64,000 nucleotides of DNA from Saccharopolyspora spinosa NRRL 18395 (GTDB lineage Bacteria; Actinomycetota; Actinomycetes; Mycobacteriales; Pseudonocardiaceae), in assembly GCF_000194155.1 (NCBI RefSeq), contig NZ_GL877880.1, positions 170,641 to 234,640 of the forward strand. The letters are read 5' to 3'. Below are positions 33,996 through 41,933 of the stretch, piece after piece (the stretch's first letter is position 1; the number at the start of each line of letters is the position of its first letter). The translations under genes were made by a program, and so were the position numbers. The notes beneath the pieces were generated by a model. That model saw only the letters and a program-made list of their open reading frames with translations. It searched no databases and had not been told where the DNA came from.

Positions 33996-34137
33996 TTTTC
34001 CAACCTCTTCTTGGGTTGCGGTGCGGGTGGCGGAACCTCAGCGGCCTTCTCGACTCCGGAGCCCGGACTTGTGTATGGCCAAGACGCGGCGTCCGGGCTG
34101 TCCTCGTGAGAAGGCCGCTGACAACCCGCGGCGGTGC
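33996..34137 (+). repeat. Dispersed 3'-end hairpin repeat, copy C
   Basis: Starts TTTTCCAACCTCTTCTTGG, then GCGGTGCGGGTGGCGGAACC. Perfect outer arms TCAGCGGCCTTCTC / GAGAAGGCCGCTGA and inner arms AGCCCGGAC / GTCCGGGCT differ from copy B in sequence but keep pairing. Ends GACAACCCGCGGCGGTGC. Confidence 0.8.
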
Positions 34138-34289
34138 AAGCTACGAGGGTGGGCCATGCGCCTTCGGCGCATACGACGACCTCGCGTCGTAGGACGTCAG
34201 GCGTCGCGGCTGCGGATCGACCAGCGGGGCCAACAGAGCCCGAACCGGTCAGAGTCAGGCTGGGAAGCCAGGGCGGAGCACCGCGCTAC

Positions 34290-34590
34290 AGCAGCACGAA
34301 TGGCATGAACATCAAAATTGCCAGATAGCCGAAGGCGAATGCGGTACCCGCCACCGTCAGCTTCACCAGAAGCGCCGGGGTGCCAACGCGCAGTCCAGGT
34401 AGCGGCCGTCTGTGAAGTCTTCGACGTAGACGAACTCAAGCGGTCCAGCCTTACCTGGCGACGGCACCCTGAACAGGTTGAAGTCATGGGTGGTACGCGG
34501 CGCAGTAGCTGAGTCGAAGAGCAGGATCTGGATCTGCACTTCGCGCAGTCTGAAAGCACGAGTTACACGCGCAGAGCGCCTGCGCTCTAG
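34290..34590 (-). pseudogene. XRE/DUF5753-type regulator C-terminal remnant and hydrophobic tail
   Basis: The minus strand reads FRLREVQIQILLFDSATAP, then THDFNLFRVPSPGKAGPLEF and VYVEDFTDGRYLD. This fits the C-terminal DUF5753 domain of actinobacterial XRE regulators (VxIxVLPF...FxLL.FP.P....VYVE). After a frame change the strand encodes VGTPALLVKLTVAGTAFAFG and YLAILMFMPFVLL before a stop, a single membrane-helix-like segment of another origin. The helix-turn-helix N-terminus is absent. Confidence 0.4.
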
Positions 34591-34629
34591 GAGCACAGCT
34601 TGGCGTTCCAGCCGTGCCTCAAGCGCGCT

Positions 34630-35203
34630 CGCCGCCGAAGTCTGCCAGGGCACGACGGTCGCCGACATCGCCGAGGAGACCGGCATCGGCCAACTCGTCC
34701 ACAGCTCCGTCGGCGGCGCCGAACGCAACTCCGGCGTCGCCCATTTCGAGAGCAAGACCGCCATCGAGGCGTACACCCATCGCATCGGCGTGCCCGCCAC
34801 CGTGCTGCGACCGGTGTTCTTCATGACCAACCTGCTCTTCCTCGCCAACATCTCCGATTCGGGCGAGCGCGTGCTCTCCATGCCGCTGGACCCAGCGACA
34901 CCGGTGCAGATGGTCTCCGCGAACAACATCGGCCTCTTCGCCGCGACCGCGTAGGACGCGCCGCAGGAATTCATCGGCGAGCAGATCGAGATCGCCGGCG
35001 ACGAGCTAAGCAGGCAGCAGGTCGCGGAGAACTTCCAGCGCGTCAAGGGCACCCCGACCCGCTACGAAGTCGCCCGGATCGAAGGCCGGGACCGGATGTT
35101 CGAGTGGTTCGAGGAAGGCGGCCACCAGGCCGACATTCCGGCCCTCCGCCGCCTGCACCCGGCGCTGCTAGACGACGAGGAATTCCCGCAGCGCCAGCCC
35201 TGA
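34630..35203 (+). pseudogene. NmrA/SDR-type NAD(P)-binding protein, truncated with internal stop
   Basis: Starts mid-protein at about AAEVCQGTTVADIAEETGIG, then QLVHSSVGGAERNSGVAHFE, SKTAIEAYTHRIGVPATVLRP and VFFMTNLLFLANIS. This is the NmrA-like atypical SDR pattern. An in-frame TAG at about 34952 breaks it, after which the same frame continues DAPQEFIGEQIEIAGDELSR and MFEWFEEGGHQADIPALRRL to a TGA at 35201. The GxxGxxG NAD(P) loop is lost. The last 30 bases are part of the tandem repeat that follows. Confidence 0.7.
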
Positions 35204-35950
35204 CAGATGCCCGTTGGGAACTCGCTGTGCGGCGTTGCTTTACCTGCGCATCGCAGGTACGAAGCGAACGGACCGTCCAGACGGCACAAACGGTCCGTTC
35301 ACCCCACCCATCACCGGCAGCGCTCCGGACAGCTCAAGGCTCCCCGCTCCCCGACCCCGCGAGAGCGCGTTACGAACCTCGGCGCCTCGACGAGCGACAC
35401 CACCACATCAGCGCATTGGGTTGTAATGGCGACGAGGAATTCCCGCAGCGCCAGCCCTGACAGACGCCCGTTGGGAACTCGCTGTGCGGCGTTGCTTTAC
35501 CTGCGCATCGCAGGTACGAAGCGAACGGACCGTCCACCCCAATAGACGGCACAAACGGTCCGTTCACCCCACCCATCACCGGCAGCGCTCCGGACAGCTC
35601 AAGGCTCCCCGCTCCCCGACCCCGCGAGAGCGCGTTACGAACCTCGGCGCCTCGACGAGCGACACCACCACATCAGCGCATTGGGTTGTAATGGCGACGA
35701 GGAATTCCCGCAGCGCCAGCCCTGACAGACGCCCGTTGGGAACTCGCTGTGCGGCGTTGCTTTACCTGCGCATCGCAGGTACGAAGCGAACGGACCGTCC
35801 ACCCCAATAGACGGCACAAACGGTCCGTTCACCCCACCTATCACCGGCAGTGCTCCGGACGGCTCGGGGCTCCCCGGCCCCGCGAGGGCGCGTTACGGGC
35901 CTCGGCGCTTCGGCGAGCGGCACCACCACATCAGCGCATTGGTTGTTATG
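35174..35950. repeat. Tandem triplication, units of 257-265 bp
   Basis: Units start at 35174, 35431 and 35696 with GACGAGGAATTCCCGCAGCG (3' end of the NmrA remnant). Units 1 and 2 differ by an 8-base gap (CCCCAATA) and a few substitutions. Unit 3 diverges in its second half and ends inside the erm stop region. Each unit holds two hairpins: ACCTGCGCATCGCAGGT, and GAACGGACCGT / ACGGTCCGTTC. The latter looks like a terminator, so three lie in series between convergent genes. Confidence 0.9.
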
Positions 35951-36716
35951 GCCGCCCAAAGCGCTCGCGAGTCTTGGGGCAGGTGGTTTCGGCGTAGAGG
36001 TGGGTCCAGGCCTCTGCGGTCAGATCCCGGGGGAGCGCGGGCAGGTTCCGGATCCGGCAGCCCGTCACGTTGCGGACGGTTTCGGCCAGGCCTCGGCCGC
36101 GCCCCGTGAACACCGCCTCGACGAACCGCTGGTAACGCCGCAGGTCGCCGAGCGGCATCAGCGGGTGCGGTCTGCGCTGCACCTTCAGGATGCCGCCGTC
36201 GACCGCGGGAACCGGGCGGAACGATCGTGCGGAAACCCTGCCGTGGAGCCGGAATTCGTACCACGGCGCCCACTGGGCATTCAGCAGGCTGCCGCCCGAA
36301 GCGCGTTTCCGGGCCACGTCCCACTGCACCAGGAGCATCGCCTCCGACCAGCTCCGCTCGCCCAGCAGCCGGCGGGTCATCGCCGTCGTGATGCCGAACG
36401 GGAGGTTGCCGACCACCGCGTACGGCGCGGTAGGGAAACGGAAATCGAGCATGTCGCACCTGATCACGCTCACTCGTGGACAGCTGTCGCGGAGCTCGTC
36501 CGACCAGTGGCGGTCCAGTTCCACGGCGGTGACCGTTCGTCCAGCGTGGACGAGTTCGCGGGTGAGGGCACCGCGCCCTGCCCCGAGTTCGACCACCGGA
36601 AGCGGTGATGGATCGAGGAGATCGACCAGGTGCCGGGCGACGCTCCGGTCGATCAAGAAGTTCTGGCCGAGTTCGCGGCGCGCACGATCGCGCGCCGAAT
36701 TCCGGCGGGTAGACAT
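35946..36716 (-). CDS. erm: 23S rRNA adenine-N6-methyltransferase (Erm)
   Basis: 256 residues. Erm/KsgA fold: RRELGQNFLIDRSVARHLVD, SAM loop VVELGAGRGALTRELV, acidic VTAVELDRHW, DMLDFRF, catalytic NLPFGITT and the C-terminal helical domain with FRPVPAVDGGILKVQRR. Erm enzymes methylate A2058 of 23S rRNA, giving macrolide-lincosamide-streptogramin B resistance. It is much shorter than ErmE of S. erythraea and so a different gene. AGGAG precedes ATG 36716. A 15-codon leader peptide with MRLR lies 145 bases upstream, so induction by drug-stalled ribosomes is likely. The TAA stop lies in the third tandem unit. Confidence 0.9.
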   Translation of the reverse strand: MSTRRNSARDRARRELGQNFLIDRSVARHLVDLLDPSPLPVVELGAGRGALTRELVHAGRTVTAVELDRHWSDELRDSCPRVSVIRCDMLDFRFPTAPYAVVGNLPFGITTAMTRRLLGERSWSEAMLLVQWDVARKRASGGSLLNAQWAPWYEFRLHGRVSARSFRPVPAVDGGILKVQRRPHPLMPLGDLRRYQRFVEAVFTGRGRGLAETVRNVTGCRIRNLPALPRDLTAEAWTHLYAETTCPKTRERFGRP

Positions 36717-36861
36717 ATCGGCTGCTCCTGTGTTCGCGGACCGGTCGGAACCGGGCTCTCGCGAGCGCAGGTAAGCGTGGTGTTTCAGGGCACGACGAAC
36801 CGCGCGTCAGGAAACGGGAGCCCGGACGCGTACGGCGGCGCGAATTCGGATCCTGCGCCGC

Positions 36862-36909
36862 CTAGGCGGAACGCAGCCGCATGAAAAAGGCAACAGCAAA
36901 ACACGACAT
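36862..36909 (-). CDS. Putative Erm leader peptide (RLR class)
   Basis: Minus-strand open frame MSCFAVAFFMRLRSA, ATG 36909 to TAG 36862. The C-terminal MRLR matches the Arg-X-Arg arrest motif of ErmD- and ErmX-type leader peptides, where macrolide-bound ribosomes stall at RLR. Downstream pairings that could gate erm: GGCGGCGC/GCGCCGCC right after the leader stop, and CCGGGCTC pairing with GAGCCCGG. GGCTCC in the same arm is also complementary to part of the erm ribosome site (AGGAGC). No strong ribosome site precedes the leader; it may be leaderless from the promoter just upstream. Confidence 0.65.
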   Translation of the reverse strand: MSCFAVAFFMRLRSA

Positions 36910-36917
36910 GCTGGGAA

Positions 36918-36953
36918 GGTACAACGCGGGCCACGCCGAGGACACCGATTTTT
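36918..36953 (-). promoter_or_regulatory. Candidate erm promoter, possibly WhiB7-type
   Basis: Minus strand: AAAAAT (36953-36948), one base, GGTGTC (36946-36941) as -35, 17-base spacer, TGTACC (36923-36918) as -10. It would start RNA close to the leader ATG. An A/T block just before the -35 is the mark of WhiB7-dependent promoters, which often drive antibiotic-resistance genes. Both hexamers are weak. Confidence 0.35.
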
Positions 36954-36962
36954 CCGCTCGGG

Positions 36963-36993
36963 TTGACCCTGCACCCGGGGGCAGGGTTTAGCG
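36963..36993 (+). promoter_or_regulatory. MerR-type promoter-operator
   Basis: TTGACC (36963-36968), a 19-base spacer containing the near-palindrome ACCCTGCACCCGGGGGCAGGGT (36966-36987), then TTAGCG. The long spacer with central symmetry is the MerR-family signature. It drives the broken merR gene downstream. Confidence 0.6.
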
Positions 36994-37012
36994 TTTGTCG
37001 AGTTTGACGGGA

Positions 37013-37398
37013 ATGCTGATCGGCGAACTGGCCCGGCGGGCAGGAACGACGACCAAAGCGGTGCGCAACTACGAATCGCTGGGGTTGATCACGCCCGGGC
37101 GGCTGCCCAAACGGCTAGCGGGACTACGACGAGGACGGCCTGCGGCTCGTGCGGGAGATCAGGACGCTTAGCAATCTGGGCATCCCCGTCGAGCGCACCC
37201 AGCCGTTCCTAGATTGCCTCGCGGACGGTCGGCACCACGCGGACCACTGCCCGGCCTCGCTCGCCGGGTACCGGGCGGCCATCGACGAGCTCACCGAGCG
37301 GATCGACGCGCTCACCTCCCGCCGCCCCGGTGTTTATCGCGCACCTGCGCGAAGCTGCCCATCGCAACAGTCGCGCCGCCCGTGAAGAGGACCAGTGA
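37013..37398 (+). pseudogene. MerR-family regulator, frameshifted with stop
   Basis: MLIGELARRAGTTTKAVRNY and ESLGLITPGRLP give a normal MerR DNA-binding start. An extra A at about 37110 shifts the frame, and in the right frame a TAG replaces the Tyr codon of NGYRDY. DYDEDGLRLVREIRTLSNLG and IPVERTQPFLDCLADGRHHA follow, then a second shift before IAHLREAAHRNSRAAREEDQ. The HxxxHCPAS region resembles redox or metal-sensing MerR proteins. Its stop overlaps the GTG of the redoxin remnant. Confidence 0.75.
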
Positions 37399-37850
37399 AC
37401 GACTACCTGAACCTGCCAGCCGACCTGCCCGTGTCCGAGGACGACGGCGCAGCGAACCACCTGCCCGGGAGGCGGATGCCGCACCTGGAACTCCCGAGCA
37501 CAGCAGGTGAAGCGGTCCACGTCGAGTAGCTCGGCCGGGGCCACGCAGTGCTCTACAGCTACCTGCTCACCGGTCGTCCCGGCACCGACCGCCCGGAGGG
37601 CTGGGACTCGATCCCCGGAGCGCGCACCCACCGCAAGCCTGATCGGGGAACTCCCGAGCCCCGGGACCGCGCCGGACACCACCGCGCTCGCCGTGCGCTG
37701 GCAGCCGGCTTCGGTGGCCGACACCCTGCGGAAACTCCCGGCGTCACCTCCCGCGACGACCGCACCGTCGCGAACAGCGGCCGCATGCCCGACGTCTACG
37801 AGCAATTCCGCGTCTGGCTGACCGACCGCGCTCACCAACCAGCCGCCCTA
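37395..37850 (+). pseudogene. Peroxiredoxin/redoxin-domain gene remnant
   Basis: GTG 37395 overlaps the merR TGA. VNDYLNLPADLPVSEDDGAA and GRRMPHLELPSTAGEAVHVE lead to an in-frame TAG (about 37528), then LGRGHAVLYSYLLTGRPGTD and RPEGWDSIPGAR. This matches a family of actinobacterial redoxins next to MerR genes, where RPEGWDxIPGARGCTxE(A/S)C would carry the peroxidatic Cys. Here the sequence after PGAR is lost, and the rest to about 37850 is unrecognisable. It is non-functional. Confidence 0.6.
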
Positions 37851-38023
37851 CTGCTGATTCGGTGTTCGGTCGGACACGCAGCGTCGGTCAATTCGGGTCT
37901 CTCGCCTGCGGTTTCGATAACTCTGCGTCGCACGTTTAGCCCCCGTTCACATTTACGTCCAGGAACCATCGCCTGATCGACCTAACTTCCAGTTGTTCCC
38001 CTGACGAGCATCTGGAGGTCCGC

Positions 38024-40093
38024 TTGTCTTCCCGACCGGACAGCGGGCGGGTCATCCCGCTCCCCCTGCTTCCCCACCACTCGGCCAACCGCTCCTCGGT
38101 GACCTGCAAGTACCGCTGCGGCAACGCCTGCGCGCATGAAGCCCCCAACACCTCCGACAACGCCTACTTCGGCGACATCGTCGAGAGCGTGCTCAGCCGA
38201 CGCGGCGCGCTCAAGGCCAGCGGCGTGCTCGCGCTGACCGTCGGCGGCGCGACGGCCCTCGCGGGCACCGCGACGGCGGCGACCCCCGCACCCGCTCCGC
38301 TCGCCCGCCCGCGCCAGGGCAACGTGCCGGGAACCGACTACACCCCGGTCGCCCCGAACACCGAAGACCGGGTCGTCATCCCCGAAGGCTACGAGCAGGG
38401 CATCGTGATCCGCTGGGGCGACCCGGTGCTGCCCGGCGCGCCCGAGTTCGACTTCAACAACCAGACCGCGGCCGCGCAGGAGAAGCAGTTCGGCTACAAC
38501 AACGACTTCGCCGAGCTGGTCCCGCTGGACGGCAGCGGCAAGCGCAGCCTGCTGGTGGTGAACCACGAGTACACCACCGAGACGCACATGTTCGTCGGCT
38601 ACGACGAGAACAACCCGACCGAAGAGCAGGTCCGCATCGCCTGGGCCGCGCACGGCCTCTCGGTGGTGTACGTCGAGCAGCAGGGCGGCCGGCTCAAGCC
38701 GCTGCCGAGCAAGTACAACCGGCGCATCACCCTGAGCACGCCGTTCGAGCTGCGTGGGCCGGCCGCGGGTAGCGACTACCTCAAGACCTCCGCCGACCCA
38801 ACCGGCACGAAGGTCCTCGGCACGCAGAACAACTGTGCGGGCAGCATGACGCCGTGGGGAACGATCCTCTCGGGCGAGGAGAACTTCAACCAGTACTTCG
38901 CCAACGCCGACTCGGTCACCGAGCCGACGGCCAAGAAGCGCCTCGCCCGCTACGGCCTCAAGGGCACCGCGAGCACCCGCAAGTGGGAGCGGTTCGACAA
39001 GCGCTGGGACCTCGCCAAGGAGTCCAACGAGGCGAACCGCTTCGGCTGGATCGTCGAGATCGACCCGCACGACCCGAACTCGACGCCGGTCAAGCACACC
39101 GGGCTCGGCCGCTTCAAGCACGAGACCGCGACCATCAAGATCGCCGAGGATGGCCGGGTCGTGGCCTACTCCGGTGACGACGAGCGCTTCGACTACATCT
39201 ACAAGTTCGTCTCCAACGGCAAGGTGAAGCAGGGCAACAGCGCCCACGCCCGCCGGCACAACATGTCGCTGCTCGACGACGGCACCCTGTACGTCGCGAA
39301 GTTCAGCGGCAACAGCCCGGCCAGCGAGATCGACGGCACCGGCAAGCTGCCGTCGGACGGCCACTTCGACGGCACCGGCGAGTGGATTCCGCTGGCCAGC
39401 GGCAAGAAGTCGTTCGTGCCCGGGTACACCGCCGAAGAGGTCTACATCTTCACCCGCCTCGCCGCCGACGAGGTCGGGGCGACCAAGATGGACCGGCCGG
39501 AGGACATCGAGCCGAACCCGGTCAACGGGCGCATCTACTGCGCGCTGACCAACAACAGCAACCGCGGCTCGACCGGCAATGCCGCGCCGGACGAGGCCAA
39601 CCCGCGGGTCGGCAACAAGCACGGCCACATCCTGGAGATCGACGACGACGCGGTCGGCACCAAGCTCCGCTGGAACCTGCTGCTGGTGTGTGGCGACCCG
39701 AACGACGCGGGAACCTACTTCGGCGGGTTCGACAAGTCGCAGGTTAGCCCGATCTCTTGCCCGGACAACGTGGCCTTCGACCGGCACGGCAACCTGTGGA
39801 TCTCCACCGACGGCAACGCGCTGAAGAGCAACGACGGCCTGTTCTCGGTGCCGGTGGACGGCCCGGAGCGCGGTCACGTCAAGCAGTTCCTGACGGTGCC
39901 GCACGGCGCGGAGACCTGCGGCCCGGTGATCCGGGACAAGTTCGTGACCGTGTGCGTGCAGCACCCGGGCGAGCTCGACGGGGCGAGCGCGGACAAGCCG
40001 GCCTCGCACTGGCCCGACGGCGGCAACTCGCAGCCGCGCCCGTCGGTCGTGGCGGTCTGGCGCAAGGACGGCGGTGAGATCGGCGCAAGCTGA
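38024..40093 (+). CDS. PhoX-family (DUF839) Tat-exported phosphatase-like protein, copy 2
   Basis: 689 residues, clearly paralogous to the gene at 31902 along its whole length. TTG 38024 is 5 bases after GGAGG. N-terminal VTCKYRCGNACAHEAPNTSD, then the Tat signal VLSRRGALKASGVLALTVGG, a Pro/Ala linker, and the propeller: VIPEGYEQGIVIRWGDPVLP, VVNHEYTTETHMF, GSMTPWGTILSGEENFNQYF, GWIVEIDPHDPNSTPVKHTG, TKMDRPEDIEPNPVNGRIYC and SHWPDGGNSQPRPSVVAVWR. It is probably a secreted calcium-dependent phosphatase. GTTCACATTTA upstream (about 37950) loosely resembles a PHO box repeat; weak. Confidence 0.85.
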   Translation: MSSRPDSGRVIPLPLLPHHSANRSSVTCKYRCGNACAHEAPNTSDNAYFGDIVESVLSRRGALKASGVLALTVGGATALAGTATAATPAPAPLARPRQGNVPGTDYTPVAPNTEDRVVIPEGYEQGIVIRWGDPVLPGAPEFDFNNQTAAAQEKQFGYNNDFAELVPLDGSGKRSLLVVNHEYTTETHMFVGYDENNPTEEQVRIAWAAHGLSVVYVEQQGGRLKPLPSKYNRRITLSTPFELRGPAAGSDYLKTSADPTGTKVLGTQNNCAGSMTPWGTILSGEENFNQYFANADSVTEPTAKKRLARYGLKGTASTRKWERFDKRWDLAKESNEANRFGWIVEIDPHDPNSTPVKHTGLGRFKHETATIKIAEDGRVVAYSGDDERFDYIYKFVSNGKVKQGNSAHARRHNMSLLDDGTLYVAKFSGNSPASEIDGTGKLPSDGHFDGTGEWIPLASGKKSFVPGYTAEEVYIFTRLAADEVGATKMDRPEDIEPNPVNGRIYCALTNNSNRGSTGNAAPDEANPRVGNKHGHILEIDDDAVGTKLRWNLLLVCGDPNDAGTYFGGFDKSQVSPISCPDNVAFDRHGNLWISTDGNALKSNDGLFSVPVDGPERGHVKQFLTVPHGAETCGPVIRDKFVTVCVQHPGELDGASADKPASHWPDGGNSQPRPSVVAVWRKDGGEIGAS

Positions 40094-40166
40094 TCCACCT
40101 TGCGAGCGCGGGGGTCTTCGGCTTTTTCCGGAGGCCCTCGTTGCGCTTCCCGGGTAGTTTCGGCTG

Positions 40167-40450
40167 GTGGCGTTTGCGGATCAAGCAACGTTCGCGCGGG
40201 CCCGGCGAGCGCTTTGAGCGGCGCTGCGCCGGGATCGCGGGTGTCTGATCGGTTCGCTGCGAGCCGGAACCGCTGACGAGTACAGCGATATCGACCTGGC
40301 CTGGGTGGTGCCGGACGGCGCGGTGCCGCGGTGCGCCGAGCGGTTGGGGAGTGCTCGGCGCGGTGGCCGAAATCGCGTCCGTGCGGTCGGTGCGGCGGGC
40401 GGAACCCGTCCTGCTCGACGAGGTAACCGCTGCACGCCTGCCCCGCACCC
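40167..40450 (+). pseudogene. Nucleotidyltransferase-domain gene remnant
   Basis: GTG 40167 starts VAFADQATFARARRAL, then an in-frame TGA. The frame continues AALRRDRGCLIGSLRAGTAD and EYSDIDLAWVVPDGAVPR: the GSxxxGxxxxxSDIDL active site of the pol-beta nucleotidyltransferase fold, as in aminoglycoside adenylyltransferases. A frameshift at about 40350 leads to LGAVAEIASVRSVRRAEPVL. Nothing recognisable follows before the MFS stop. Confidence 0.6.
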
Positions 40451-40486
40451 GGCCATGCCCGCAGCCTCCGAGGACCGCGAGGCGCA

Positions 40487-41833
40487 TCAGGTTGCTTGCT
40501 CCGTGCTCACTACTTGCTTCTCCGCCCGCGGTGCCGCGCGGAGGGCGATCACCGTGATCGCAGCCGCGACCATCACGAAGCCGACCACCCACAGGCCGGT
40601 CTTCTGGGAACCGGTCGCGTCCTTGAGCGCACCAGTGATGTACGGCGCTGCGAAGCCGCTGATGTTGCCCAGCGAGTTGATCAGCGCGATGCCACCCGCC
40701 GCCGCGGCACCGGACAAGAAGTTGCTCGGCAGCGCCCAGAAGGTCGGCAGCGCGGCGCAGACGCCGACCGCGCAGACCGTCACGGCGGCCATCGCGCTGA
40801 GCGGATTACCCAGGTACAGCGCGATCGGGATGCACACGCCGCCGAGCAGCATCGGCAGTGCGACGTGCCACACCCGCTCCCGCTTCCGGTCGCCGTGCAC
40901 GGCCCAGAACACCATAGCCACCGCGCCGACCACGTACGGCACCGCGGTGACCAGTCCGGTTTCCATAGTGGACAGATCAGTGCCGTACTGCTGCTCGAAG
41001 CCCTTGATGATGGTGGGCAGGAAGAAGCCCAGCGCGTACAGGCCGTACGCGATGCCGAAGTACACGAACGCCAGCGCCAGGATCCGGGGGTGGGTCAGCG
41101 CCTTCCGCAGCGGCCAGCCGTGCGCCGTCTCGGTCTGCGCGCGCTCGGCCTCCAGCCGGTCGCTCAGCCAGGCCCTTTCTTCCGCCGACAGCCACTTCGC
41201 CTCCGACGGCCGGTCGGTCAGGTAGAACCAGGTCGCCACCGCGAGCAGCATCGCCGGAATGCCCTCGACGAGGAACATGAACCGCCACCCGGACAGCCCG
41301 AAGATCCCGTGCCCGGCGCTGATCAGTGCGCTCGAAACCGTCGCTCCGATGGCGCTGGACACCGGGATCGCGGTCATGAACAGCGCGACCGCCTTCGCCC
41401 GCTGCGCCGCCTGGAACCAGTAGGTCAGGTACAGGATGATGCCCGGGAAGAACCCGGCCTCGGCCACGCCGAGCAGGAACCGCAGCACGACCAGGGCGGT
41501 GGGGCTCGGCACGAACGCCATCACCGTGGCCACCACGCCCCAGCTGATCATGATTCGGGCGAGCCACTTCCGCGCCCCGAAGCGGTGCAGGGCGAGGTTG
41601 CTCGGCACCTCCAGCACCAGGTAGCCGATGAAGAAGATGCCCGACGCGAAGCCGAAGGCCGTCGCGGTCAGCCCCAGCTCGTCGTTCATCCCGTTCGGGC
41701 CGGCGAAACCGATGTTGACCCTATCCAGGTAGTTCACGAAATAGAGCAAGATCAGGAACGGCATCAGCCGGACCGCGACCTTACGCAGGATCCGGTTCTG
41801 GACTTCGGCAGGGGCTGCGTCGGCACTGCTCAC
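40487..41833 (-). CDS. MFS transporter, anion:cation symporter (ACS) family
   Basis: 448 residues, twelve helices. ACS signatures: LILLYFVNYLDRVNIGFAG in helix 1, FIGYLVLEVPSNLALHRFGA (helix 2 and the following loop), LRFLLGVAEAGFFPGIILYL (helix 4), and a cytosolic loop with SEAKWLSAEERAWLSDRLEA, typical of organic-anion importers such as for tartrate, phthalate or galactonate. It imports a carboxylate with protons or sodium. The gene's ATG is 100 bases from the divergent SDR gene; they may share a promoter region. Confidence 0.88.
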   Translation of the reverse strand: MSSADAAPAEVQNRILRKVAVRLMPFLILLYFVNYLDRVNIGFAGPNGMNDELGLTATAFGFASGIFFIGYLVLEVPSNLALHRFGARKWLARIMISWGVVATVMAFVPSPTALVVLRFLLGVAEAGFFPGIILYLTYWFQAAQRAKAVALFMTAIPVSSAIGATVSSALISAGHGIFGLSGWRFMFLVEGIPAMLLAVATWFYLTDRPSEAKWLSAEERAWLSDRLEAERAQTETAHGWPLRKALTHPRILALAFVYFGIAYGLYALGFFLPTIIKGFEQQYGTDLSTMETGLVTAVPYVVGAVAMVFWAVHGDRKRERVWHVALPMLLGGVCIPIALYLGNPLSAMAAVTVCAVGVCAALPTFWALPSNFLSGAAAAGGIALINSLGNISGFAAPYITGALKDATGSQKTGLWVVGFVMVAAAITVIALRAAPRAEKQVVSTEQAT

Positions 41834-41933
41834 TGGAGTGACCTAAGCCCCAACACCCCAACGGGTCAAGAGACAGCCGCTCGTTGGGACGGCCGGTAGC
41901 CGCCCCGGAACCGCCCGACGATACCGTTGTGGC

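Noticed and set aside
36881..36991. Plus-strand 36-codon frame starting MKKATAKHDMLGRY
   Set aside because: It is antisense to the erm leader and crosses the MerR promoter. No ribosome site precedes it, and the opposite strand has the better explanation.
37641..37980. Possible gene containing MPDVYEQFRVWLTDRAHQ
   Set aside because: A short protein-like patch inside a broken redoxin region, with no start, ribosome site or family match.
40290..41225. Plus-strand 306-codon frame opposite the ACS transporter
   Set aside because: Ser/Thr/Ala-rich shadow of the transporter's helices.
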